From contig JAAYYH010000128.1 of the NCBI GenBank assembly GCA_012515495.1, positions 1 through 15,123 of the forward strand: 15,123 nt of DNA, in the 5' to 3' direction. The translations under genes and the position numbers were made by a program. Of the stretch, positions 1-6,470 are shown piece by piece (positions within the stretch are counted from its first letter, which is position 1; each line of letters starts with the position of its first letter). Below the pieces are notes generated by a model, which ran no database searches, was not told the DNA's origin, and worked only from the letters and a program-made list of their open reading frames with translations. The DNA comes from Coriobacteriaceae bacterium. GTDB lineage: Bacteria > Actinomycetota > Coriobacteriia > Coriobacteriales > UBA8131.

Positions 1-181
1 ATTCATTCCTGCGCAATGACTCAAGATCAAGCATCAGAAAACCGATATCTGGGTGTTGATCCAGTAGAGACACAATCTCATGACCGTCATTTGCGATCAC
101 GACAGTCTCCGCCGGTAGCAGCCTCTTGATCTGATCAGAGCTTGCATTTGAATCGCTGGCAACCAAGAACTCTTTAGCCAT
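1..181 (-). CDS. Response-regulator receiver-domain protein, N-terminal part (3' end outside window)
   Basis: The minus strand reads an open frame of 60 codons from an ATG at 179-181 to the window edge, beginning MAKEFLVASDSNASSDQIKR. It resembles the first half of a CheY-like receiver domain: a hydrophobic first strand ending in Asp10 (acidic pocket), a helix, and then the hydrophobic run FLMLD, placing Asp52 where the phosphoacceptor aspartate normally sits. A GGGAG ribosome-binding site lies 4 bases upstream of the ATG. Only one acidic residue (Asp10) is present where many receivers carry two. The output domain, if any, lies beyond the window, so it could be a single-domain regulator, a DNA-binding regulator or a GGDEF protein. 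It is divergent from the operon starting at 406. The family call is inference from a short fragment. Confidence 0.6.
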   Translation of the reverse strand, partial: MAKEFLVASDSNASSDQIKRLLPAETVVIANDGHEIVSLLDQHPDIGFLMLDLESLRRNE

Positions 182-345
182 AATACTCCCGCAATCCTGT
201 ATTCCGCGAACATTGACTAAGCTCGAGAGCGAAAATCACAGCTTAACAGTTTTCATCGATGATTACTCGTTTTGGATTCCTTATCCTTATTCAAGGTCTT
301 GTCAGCTTAGTTTTGCGACTTCAGTGCTTTGAGTATCATCTGGGT

Positions 346-374
346 TTGCCCGCGATAATCAATCGGGTTAGAAT
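346..374 (+). promoter_or_regulatory. Sigma70-type promoter for the GNAT/peptidase/hydrolase operon
   Basis: TTGCCC at 346-351 and TAGAAT at 369-374 are separated by exactly 17 bases, matching the -35/-10 layout of housekeeping sigma promoters (four of six and five of six consensus bases). Transcription would start near 381, about 25 bases before the ATG at 406. This placement argues that the open frame upstream of 406 is not translated. The rest of 182-405 holds the 5' flank of the divergent receiver gene; I find no convincing promoter for that gene and no RNA gene. Confidence 0.6.
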
Positions 375-405
375 TAGAGAATCTCCGAACAGATGGGATT
401 TCCAT

Positions 406-1023
406 ATGCCAAGAATAAAATCGGTCTCCATTCGAGTGGCACAGCCTGATGATGCTCAGGCCATACTCGATATCTATGCGCCCTATATCAGGGATACAGT
501 CATCACATTCACCTCTAAGATCCCCACAATCTTAGAGATCTCCAACAAGATGACCTCTATCAAAGAGCGGTATCCTTACCTTGTCTGCGCCATCGATGAT
601 TGCGTGGTCGGTTTCGCCTACGCAGGTTCGGTTCGGCCTCATGAAGCTTATATTTGGAACAGCGAGCTTTCCATCTATGTCGATCCTAAATACCATGGCC
701 GTGGCATAGCAACTGCCTTGTATACAGCCCTGCTTTCGATTCTCAAGGCACAGGGATTCTGCAATCTCTACGCGGTCATCACCCTACCCAATGATGCCAG
801 TATCGCGCTTCACAAGCACTTTGGATTCACAGAACTGGGGGTCCATGAAGCCTGTGGCTATAAACTCGGAGCTTGGCGCGATGTCTTATGGATGATTCAT
901 CGCATACAAGGCTGTGCCGACCCTGAACTCGGACCACCAAGAACACTGGAAAGCCTCAACCAAAATGACATTGATACGGCTTGCGCTACCGCGACCGCAT
1001 TGCTGAGTGGAGCTCAATCATGA
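406..1023 (+). CDS. GNAT family N-acetyltransferase (phosphinothricin acetyltransferase-like)
   Basis: This 205-residue protein (MPRIKSVSIRVAQPDDAQAI...) should transfer an acetyl group from acetyl-CoA to a primary amine, probably in the cytoplasm. The order of motifs is that of the phosphinothricin/methionine-sulfoximine/L-amino-acid N-acetyltransferase group: IRVAQPDDAQAILDIY at the N-terminus, the acetyl-CoA pyrophosphate loop YHGRGIATALY (a Q/R-x-x-G-x-G/A motif) mid-protein, NDASIALHKHFGF, then GYKLGAWRDVLWM. The substrate cannot be read from sequence; amino acids or their analogues are typical. The frame is open back to an ATG at 259, but that extension has no SD site, no family resemblance, and lies upstream of the promoter at 346-374, so I start at 406. 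The SD there is weak (ATGGGA). About 40 C-terminal residues extend past the usual domain. The stop overlaps the next gene's start as ATGA, implying translational coupling. Confidence 0.85.
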   Translation: MPRIKSVSIRVAQPDDAQAILDIYAPYIRDTVITFTSKIPTILEISNKMTSIKERYPYLVCAIDDCVVGFAYAGSVRPHEAYIWNSELSIYVDPKYHGRGIATALYTALLSILKAQGFCNLYAVITLPNDASIALHKHFGFTELGVHEACGYKLGAWRDVLWMIHRIQGCADPELGPPRTLESLNQNDIDTACATATALLSGAQS

Positions 1024-2114
1024 GTCTTGCGAACAGGGATCTCACAAACATCAGTCAGAAATCGTCAGATCCCGAGGATTCTGCCTCCAGGAAAACTGGG
1101 ACAGTCAGAAACATCGATACCTTTGCGGCTCCAACACCAGTTAAAACTGGAGTGGATACACCATTGCCACACGGTATAGTGGTGGGTAACGCTGAAGATG
1201 AACGTGCCGGTACTGGTTGCACCGTCTTGCTTTGCCCAAAGGGTGGCACTGGCGCTGTTGCCGTTCGTGGTGGTGCTCCAGCAACGCTAGAAACCGATCT
1301 GTTGCGTCCGGAGAATATGGTTCAAACCATCAACGCCATCGTCTTGAGCGGTGGAAGTGCTTATGGACTTGATGCCTCATCAGGCGTGATGCGCTATCTG
1401 GAGGAGCGCAAGATCGGCTTCTGTTTTAAGGATATATATGTACCGATAGTCTGTGCTGCATCACTTTTCGATTTAACTGTGGGCGACTCATCGATACGCC
1501 CCAACCCAGAGATGGGTTATAATGCCTGCGAGAGCGCTTTCTCTGACCACATCTGTGTTGGCAGTGTGGGCGCCGGATGTGGTGCCAGTGTGGGCAAGTT
1601 GCTAGGTGAACGATACGCGATGAAAGGTGGTCTTGGGGCCGCGGGCATCTCTATGGCAGATGGTCTTGTGATCAGTGCTTTTGTGGCAGTGAATGCTGTT
1701 GGCACTGTCATCCATCGTGAGAGTTCGATCCCCTTAGCTGGTGTACTCGATCCAACAACTGACGGACGCTCCATCTTGACGGATCGCGTAACCATCGAAA
1801 GGCTGGCGAGCGGGGTAGATACCTCATCTGGTGGTAACACCACCATAGGCTGCGTGGTAACAAGCGCAATCCTGAACAAGGCAGAAGCCACGAGGATCGC
1901 CTCAGTAGTCCACGATGCTTTCGCGCGGGCGATCGATCCGGTCCATACCTCAAATGATGGCGATACGGTTTTTGTCCTTTGCACCAATGACATTTCGGCT
2001 AACCCAGACACGGTGGGTGTCTATGCGACAGATGTAATGGAACAAGCTATCTACAATGCCGTATTAAGCGCAAAGGGGGGATACGACCTCAAGGCAGCAG
2101 TGGATCTGCTGTAA
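1020..2114 (+). CDS. P1 family peptidase (DmpA/BapA-like N-terminal-nucleophile aminopeptidase, family S58)
   Basis: This 364-residue protein belongs to the DmpA-type enzymes, which self-cleave into two chains and remove N-terminal residues (L-aminopeptidase/D-amidase or beta-aminopeptidase activity). Visible marks are HGIVVGNAED (51-60), VLSGGSAYGLDASSG (108-122), the conserved block FDLTVGDSSIRPNPEMGYNAC (150-170), a glycine-rich GSVGAGCGASVGK segment (181-193), and GGNTTIGCVVTSA (271-283) where autoprocessing occurs. By alignment from memory the nucleophile is probably Thr274, after Asn273, though Thr275 is possible; BapA uses Asn-Ser. The later PVHTSNDGDTVFVL (307-320) is also typical. 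The first 45 residues are a poorly conserved, polar extension. The ATG at 1020 has GGAG at 1009-1012 (7-base spacing) and overlaps the GNAT stop; an in-frame TTG at 981 has no such support. No signal peptide is seen, so it is likely cytoplasmic. Confidence 0.88.
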   Translation: MSLANRDLTNISQKSSDPEDSASRKTGTVRNIDTFAAPTPVKTGVDTPLPHGIVVGNAEDERAGTGCTVLLCPKGGTGAVAVRGGAPATLETDLLRPENMVQTINAIVLSGGSAYGLDASSGVMRYLEERKIGFCFKDIYVPIVCAASLFDLTVGDSSIRPNPEMGYNACESAFSDHICVGSVGAGCGASVGKLLGERYAMKGGLGAAGISMADGLVISAFVAVNAVGTVIHRESSIPLAGVLDPTTDGRSILTDRVTIERLASGVDTSSGGNTTIGCVVTSAILNKAEATRIASVVHDAFARAIDPVHTSNDGDTVFVLCTNDISANPDTVGVYATDVMEQAIYNAVLSAKGGYDLKAAVDLL

Positions 2115-2181
2115 GGAGAACGGAGACACCTGACAGGGTTACGGTCTTGACACATTGAGCGAAACAAGGAGGAGAGCCACG

Positions 2182-2925
2182 GTGCCGAGAATTACATGGA
2201 CCAACGGTTATATCCGCGACGATGATGCAGCTATCTATTATGAAGTCCACCAAAGCACACAAGAAGAAGCACCATTTTTATTGTTACTACATGGTAACTG
2301 CGAGGATATGCAGATATTCAAGGGCAGATTCGAGCATCTGCTCCCCTATTACACTGTGATTACCGTAGACACAAGAGGACACGGGAAATCATCCAGAGGA
2401 GAAAAGCCTCTATCTTACGAATTGTTTGCAAATGACCTGTTCACACTGGTCAACAAGCTTCAAATTGGCAATTTCCTGTTATTGGGGTTCTCTGATGGAG
2501 CGAATACCGCGCTCCAGTTCGCGATCGATCATCAGGAGAGACTGGCAGCGTTGATATTGGTTGGTGGAAACCTCAACCCCGAAGGCTTTACGTCGGGTTC
2601 AAAGCGTTCGATCCAACTGAGCCTTGCGCAGAACAGTCTGAAGGGAACCTTCTCCAAATGCGCCAAAGAGCGCAGGGAGTTTGTAGAATTAATGTTGAAT
2701 CATCCACATGTCGAGCCTGAACAATTAACTCTGGTCAGCACACCTACTCTGGTCATCAGCGGTTCAAATGATATGATCAAGGAAGAGCACAGCGCTTTGA
2801 TCGCCCAATCATTACGCAACGCGCGACATGAGATTATCCCTGGTGCCAGCCACTTCGTGATGCGAGACAGTCCAGAAGCATTTGATACCTTGGTTTTGGA
2901 ATTCCTGATGGAAGACGACGACTGA
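2182..2925 (+). CDS. Alpha/beta hydrolase
   Basis: This 247-residue protein has the alpha/beta hydrolase fold: LLLHGN oxyanion region near residues 34-39, DTRGHGKS (63-70), nucleophile elbow GFSDG with Ser104, acidic residue Asp197 in SGSNDMI, and His224 in GASHFV. All members of a Ser-Asp-His triad are therefore present and it should be an active serine hydrolase (ester, amide or similar bond). The substrate is not predictable. I place the start at GTG 2182 because a strong AAGGAGG at 2166-2172 sits 9 bases upstream; an in-frame TTG at 2155 would put that SD inside the gene. It lies 67 bases after the P1 peptidase with no convincing promoter between, so it is probably the last gene of the GNAT/peptidase/hydrolase operon, ending at the hairpin at 2936-2960. 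Confidence 0.85.
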   Translation: MPRITWTNGYIRDDDAAIYYEVHQSTQEEAPFLLLLHGNCEDMQIFKGRFEHLLPYYTVITVDTRGHGKSSRGEKPLSYELFANDLFTLVNKLQIGNFLLLGFSDGANTALQFAIDHQERLAALILVGGNLNPEGFTSGSKRSIQLSLAQNSLKGTFSKCAKERREFVELMLNHPHVEPEQLTLVSTPTLVISGSNDMIKEEHSALIAQSLRNARHEIIPGASHFVMRDSPEAFDTLVLEFLMEDDD

Positions 2926-2935
2926 ACGCTTGAAT

Positions 2936-2960
2936 GGCTGCATCATCGTTTGATGCAGCC
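2936..2960. terminator. Strong hairpin between convergent genes, possible bidirectional terminator
   Basis: GGCTGCATCA (2936-2945) and TGATGCAGCC (2951-2960) form a perfect 10-bp stem with a 5-base loop. It starts 11 bases after the hydrolase stop and sits 40 bases beyond the 3' end of the convergent glycosyltransferase. Neither strand has a T-run directly after the stem, so it may block exonucleases or need Rho rather than being a classic intrinsic terminator. Confidence 0.55.
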
Positions 2961-3000
2961 AAAGCCGAGAACCGCAGTTCTTAGGCAGACAACTCCAGCA

Positions 3001-4077
3001 TTAATTGAACTTGAATATCCGTTGAGCGACTCGATAAACGGCCAGGGTACAAGCTCTGCCGATACTTCCTGGCAGAATCGATCCTCTGCCCATGAAGCTG
3101 TTCCGTATCCTTGAGTAGCTCTTTGGATTACGCTCCTTGAGATATGCCCAAATCGCCTTGCGTTGCTCAAGACGGTCTTCTCGTTTGGACAGTAGAAGGA
3201 AGATGGAGCAGATCACCATCATCATCGTCAGGAAGTTCGTCATATACGCTTTCAAGCGAGGTTGGATTACGCTTTCCAAATCTACAGAATCTATCATGAC
3301 CCGTGTAACCCTGAGCTGTTGGTCGACACGCGAGATCATCGTAGCTTCATTGACCGACTGACCTTCTCGCCCAATGTAGTAGCGATACAGATCGACATTC
3401 AGATAGTAAAGCGTCTCAACCTGAGGTAACGGCACATATACAAATACATTGTCGACGTAGAAGGTATGCCGCGGTAGCTCCAAGCCTACATCTCGTAGGA
3501 GTTGCGTACGATAGACGACCGAATGCATCAGGAGATTCTGTTGAGGCTTGAAAGTTCCAACCTCTTCCCAGGAAAAGATCCGTCCTTCCGGCAAGACGCC
3601 CTTATAGCGAATAGGCACCTGCTTACCTTCATAGACCTTCTCGTACACGTAGTTGACGATCAAGAGGTCCAGCCGCTCTTCGTTAGCATACAGATCCTCC
3701 AGCAAATCCAGCATCTTTTGCGCTGCGTCGATATCCAGCCAGTCATCGGAATCGACTACCTTGAACCAGACACCGGTCGCGTTGCTGATACCGGTATTAA
3801 CAGCCGCGCCATGACCGCCGTTTTTCTGATGGATCGCCCTGATGGTCTCGGGATGATCCCGATGCCATCTATCCGCCTTCTCCGCGGTATCGTCTTTGGT
3901 GGAACCATCATCCACGATGATAATCTCAACGTGATCGAGTCGGTCACGGTAAGCCTCAAGCAGCGTACCGATACAGTGATCCATATATTCGGACGCGTTA
4001 AAACATGGTATAGCGAAACTGATGATCTTCTCTGCTTCAGGATCGCAGTTCGTTTCAGTGTTCTCAGCAGAGCTCAT
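3001..4077 (-). CDS. Family 2 (GT-A) glycosyltransferase
   Basis: This 358-residue protein carries the hallmarks of an inverting GT2 enzyme: FAIPCFNASEYMDHCIGTLL (21-40), VEIIIVDDGSTKDDT (50-64) that binds the nucleotide, HQKNGGHGAAVNTGISNATG (83-102), and the metal-binding DxD in VVDSDDW (Asp109-x-Asp111). A hydrophobic stretch near 279-297 (NFLTMMMVICSIFLLLS) may be a membrane-contact segment, followed by a basic tail, so it probably works at the inner face of the membrane on a lipid- or wall-linked acceptor. Its ATG overlaps the end of glf by 14 bases and is preceded by GGAG 7 bases upstream, so the two are co-transcribed and translationally coupled. It may use the UDP-galactofuranose that Glf makes, but the sequence does not show donor specificity; a glucosyl, galactosyl or other transferase is equally possible. 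Confidence 0.87.
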   Translation of the reverse strand: MSSAENTETNCDPEAEKIISFAIPCFNASEYMDHCIGTLLEAYRDRLDHVEIIIVDDGSTKDDTAEKADRWHRDHPETIRAIHQKNGGHGAAVNTGISNATGVWFKVVDSDDWLDIDAAQKMLDLLEDLYANEERLDLLIVNYVYEKVYEGKQVPIRYKGVLPEGRIFSWEEVGTFKPQQNLLMHSVVYRTQLLRDVGLELPRHTFYVDNVFVYVPLPQVETLYYLNVDLYRYYIGREGQSVNEATMISRVDQQLRVTRVMIDSVDLESVIQPRLKAYMTNFLTMMMVICSIFLLLSKREDRLEQRKAIWAYLKERNPKSYSRIRNSFMGRGSILPGSIGRACTLAVYRVAQRIFKFN

Positions 4078-5293
4078 CTGCCAGCTCCAATGCTCGTTTG
4101 ACGATATGGTCCATGTTGTAATAACGATACTCAGCCAGTCGTCCCACCACGTGGAAGTTCGCTAGTTCTGAGAATAATGCGAGATACCGCTGATAGTGGC
4201 GATTGTTCTCTTCGTTGATGATAGCATAATACGGTATCTGCCCAGGTAGAGCCTCATAACCACAAGGATACTCCTCCATGATTGTCGTAACGTCGAGATC
4301 CTGTCCTGTTAACCAAGTGAATTCTGTGATACGTGTATATTCTTCACTCACGGTATAGTTCACCGTTCCACAAGGCAGAATATGTTTGACGGGTAGTGTC
4401 TTGAATTCGAAATCCAAGGAGCGATAGGGTAATATCCCAAAACGATGCTCGCAGAGTTGATCCAGAGCTCCGGTGTAGATGACTTCTCCATTAAAAGGCT
4501 TATCATTGAACAGGATGTTGGTAAACGGCCCATCTTCTCCCGTTTTTCCATTGGTTTCAAATCTCAGAAGCTGACGGGCATCCGTCCCGGTACAGACCGT
4601 GATGTTGTGATGATCAAGCAAAGCCTCGAACAACGCAGTATACCCATTGAGAGGCATACCTTGCCAAGTATCCTGGAAATAACGATTATCCCGCCCAACC
4701 AGCACGGGAACACGAGCTGTAACACTCGGATCGACCTCTTCAGGTGTCACTCCCCACTGCTTCTTGGTGTAGCCTAAAAACACGTTCTCGTAAACGTAAT
4801 CCGCCAGTTCAGTGAGCAATGGGTCGGCTTGATCACGCAGTTCGATGATCGGTACTTTGCGACCTTCTCCATATGTCTCGATAAGTCTGGTGACCAACTG
4901 TTGCGCTTTATAGTGGTCAAAGGAAAGTTCGATAGAATTGAGATTGAACGGTACCGGTATATAGCGGCCATGGATGTTGGCAACAACCTGATGCTGATAA
5001 TCACGCCAGCTTGTATAGCGACTGAGATACTCGAACACCCGCTGCGACTCGGTATGGAAGATATGTGGTCCGTAATCATGCACTAACACGCCTGCTGCAT
5101 CCAGGTGGTCATAGGCATTACCACCGATATGTCGGCGTTTCTCGATTACCAACACGGTTTTATCCGCTCGTTGAGCAAGTTCCCGAGCCACAACACTACC
5201 AGCAAAGCCGGCGCCAACGATCACAACGTCTGGTACAGGGATCATTTTGTCGCGGACTAGATGCTCGGTTTCAGTTATGAGCTTAATTGACAT
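4064..5293 (-). CDS. glf: UDP-galactopyranose mutase
   Basis: Glf is a flavoenzyme that converts UDP-galactopyranose to UDP-galactofuranose, the donor for galactofuranose in surface polysaccharides or wall glycans. The 409-residue protein shows the FAD dinucleotide-binding VVIVGAGFAGSVVARELA (23-40), EKRRHIGGNAYD (51-62), YGPHIFHT (74-81), YTKKQWG (175-181), RDNRYFQDTWQGMPLNGYT (201-219) and YTGALDQ later on, all diagnostic of the family; the length is slightly above the usual 365-400. The frame is open to an ATG at 5395, but the ATG at 5293 has GAAAGG six bases upstream and a -10 box at 5326-5331 lies between the two, so I start at 5293; a third choice is the ATG at 5245. The gene leads a two-gene unit with the downstream glycosyltransferase and diverges from pta. 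Confidence 0.95.
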   Translation of the reverse strand: MSIKLITETEHLVRDKMIPVPDVVIVGAGFAGSVVARELAQRADKTVLVIEKRRHIGGNAYDHLDAAGVLVHDYGPHIFHTESQRVFEYLSRYTSWRDYQHQVVANIHGRYIPVPFNLNSIELSFDHYKAQQLVTRLIETYGEGRKVPIIELRDQADPLLTELADYVYENVFLGYTKKQWGVTPEEVDPSVTARVPVLVGRDNRYFQDTWQGMPLNGYTALFEALLDHHNITVCTGTDARQLLRFETNGKTGEDGPFTNILFNDKPFNGEVIYTGALDQLCEHRFGILPYRSLDFEFKTLPVKHILPCGTVNYTVSEEYTRITEFTWLTGQDLDVTTIMEEYPCGYEALPGQIPYYAIINEENNRHYQRYLALFSELANFHVVGRLAEYRYYNMDHIVKRALELADELC

Positions 5294-5325
5294 ACTGTGC
5301 CTTTCGCAGGTTAGAGAACCACCGT

Positions 5326-5331
5326 ATTGTA
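5326..5331 (-). promoter_or_regulatory. glf: Candidate -10 box for glf
   Basis: On the minus strand TACAAT (5326-5331) sits 32 bases upstream of the glf ATG, giving a start near 5319 and a leader of about 26 bases. No good -35 is found at 16-18 bases, so the box alone supports it. It also supports the short glf start. Confidence 0.4.
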
Positions 5332-5373
5332 CCTTAGTTGTAGCTGGCGTATGCATCGGCATCGGTAATGACT

Positions 5374-5379
5374 TATGAT
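5374..5379 (+). promoter_or_regulatory. pta: Candidate -10 box for pta
   Basis: TATGAT at 5374-5379 lies 33 bases before the pta ATG and would start a leader of roughly 27 bases. The -35 position has only a weak match. An alternative is TTGTAC (5328-5333) with TATGCA (5351-5356) at 17-base spacing, overlapping the glf promoter region on the other strand. I cannot choose firmly between them. Confidence 0.35.
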
Positions 5380-5412
5380 TTCTCGATACAACCATGACAG
5401 AAAGGACAGGCC

Positions 5413-6399
5413 ATGAGTGATTTCCTTGACCGCATAATCGAGCGTGCCTCGGCAGACCGCAAGACCATAGTCCTTCCCGAAGGTCGTGATCCGCGAACTC
5501 TCGAAGCTGCGGTGAAAGCTCGCGATTTGGGCGTTGCCGACATTATCGTGCTTGCTGATGATAAGACCATCGCCAAATCGGGCTTCAATCTGCAAGACGT
5601 GACTATAATCGATCCACAAGACAGCGAAGATGCTGAGAGCTTTGCTCAAGCCTTGTACGGATTGCGTCAATCCAAAGGCCTGACTATCGAGCAGGCAAGA
5701 GAGTTGGTACGAGACGAACTGTATTTCGGTGTGATGATGGTTCATCTGGGCAAGGCCGATGGAATGGTAGCTGGAGCTGCTCATTCCACCAGCGATGTCT
5801 TACGACCTTGTCTTCAGATACTGAAAACCGCACCCGGCACCTCATTGGTGTCGGCATTCTTCATCATCGTTGTACCAGACTGCGAGTACGGCGCTAATGG
5901 CGCATTCATCTTCGCCGATAGTGGCTTAGTACAACATCCCAGTGCAGAGGAGTTAGCTGACATCGCCATTGCTTCGGCTTCATCTTTTAAAAACCTCATC
6001 GAAGCTGAACCTGTGGTTGCCATGTTGTCGCATTCAACCAAAGGCAGCGCAAAAAGTCCCAGTGTCGATAAGGTTAGAGAAGCCACTGCCATGGCCTTGG
6101 ACAAAGCACCCGGTCTCGCGCTTGATGGCGAATTCCAACTTGACGCGGCCATCGTTCCCGCAATCGGGGCATCCAAGGCGCCAGGCTCCGATGTCGCCGG
6201 TCATGCCAATGTGTTGGTATTCCCTGATTTGGATTCGGGAAATATCGCCTACAAGCTGGCTCAGCGTCTGGCCAAGGCAGAAGCATATGGACCGATCACC
6301 CAAGGTATCGCCAAACCAGTCAATGATCTATCCCGAGGCGCATCGGCTGACGATATCGTTGGTGTCATGGCGATTACCGCAGTTCAGGCACAAGCCTGA
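5413..6399 (+). CDS. pta: Phosphate acetyltransferase
   Basis: Pta exchanges CoA for phosphate on acetyl-CoA, giving acetyl phosphate for ATP formation by acetate kinase, or the reverse during acetate use. The 328-residue length is that of the short, single-domain enzyme lacking the N-terminal regulatory DRTGG/CobB-like part. Visible signatures are IVLPEGRDPRTLEAA (19-33), DGMVAGAAHSTSDVLRP (116-132), FADSGLVQHPSAEELADIAIASA (168-190), MLSHSTKGSAKSPSVDKV, FPDLDSGNIAYKLAQRL and the C-terminal PVNDLSRGASADDIV. Ser307-Arg308 match the pair known to handle CoA/phosphate in the Methanosarcina enzyme. AAAGGA lies about 7 bases before the ATG. It is monocistronic here, divergent from glf and convergent with ackA, its metabolic partner. 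The call is firm. Confidence 0.96.
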   Translation: MSDFLDRIIERASADRKTIVLPEGRDPRTLEAAVKARDLGVADIIVLADDKTIAKSGFNLQDVTIIDPQDSEDAESFAQALYGLRQSKGLTIEQARELVRDELYFGVMMVHLGKADGMVAGAAHSTSDVLRPCLQILKTAPGTSLVSAFFIIVVPDCEYGANGAFIFADSGLVQHPSAEELADIAIASASSFKNLIEAEPVVAMLSHSTKGSAKSPSVDKVREATAMALDKAPGLALDGEFQLDAAIVPAIGASKAPGSDVAGHANVLVFPDLDSGNIAYKLAQRLAKAEAYGPITQGIAKPVNDLSRGASADDIVGVMAITAVQAQA

Positions 6400-6441
6400 A
6401 GCTCATAGGAAAAGCCTGGGCCACACAGGAGCTCAGGCTTG
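6391..6441. terminator. Overlapping inverted repeats between the pta and ackA 3' ends
   Basis: CAAGCCTGA (6391-6399, including the pta stop) is a perfect 9-bp complement of TCAGGCTTG (6433-6441), extendable by GCTC/GAGC across one bulged A. A second copy, AAGCCTG at 6412-6418, can pair instead with CAGGCTT at 6434-6440, so the two stems exclude each other. No T-run follows on either strand. The element probably marks the 3' ends of both convergent transcripts, but intrinsic termination is unproven. Confidence 0.45.
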
Positions 6442-6470
6442 AAAGACGAGTCGATGTGACAACCAAAGGA

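Noticed and set aside
259..405. N-terminal 49-codon extension of the GNAT frame
   Set aside because: No SD at the 259 ATG, no family resemblance, and a good promoter (346-374) lies inside it, so the message starts after it.
981..1019. TTG start at 981 for the P1 peptidase
   Set aside because: The ATG at 1020 has GGAG at the right distance and the common ATGA overlap with the upstream gene.
1517..2011. 164-codon minus-strand frame opposite the P1 peptidase
   Set aside because: Low-complexity Ser/Ala/Thr-rich composition typical of an antisense shadow; the sense gene has full family conservation.
2147..2152. TTGACA as a -35 box before the alpha/beta hydrolase
   Set aside because: No -10-like hexamer lies 15-19 bases downstream; the region there is the AAGGAGG ribosome site.
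3502..4101. 199-codon plus-strand frame opposite the glycosyltransferase
   Set aside because: It is the antisense shadow of a clear GT2 gene, without recognisable motifs or a proper SD.
5294..5395. N-terminal extension of glf to an ATG at 5395
   Set aside because: A -10 box at 5326-5331 and an SD directly before 5293 favour the shorter protein; the extension has no FAD-enzyme homology.
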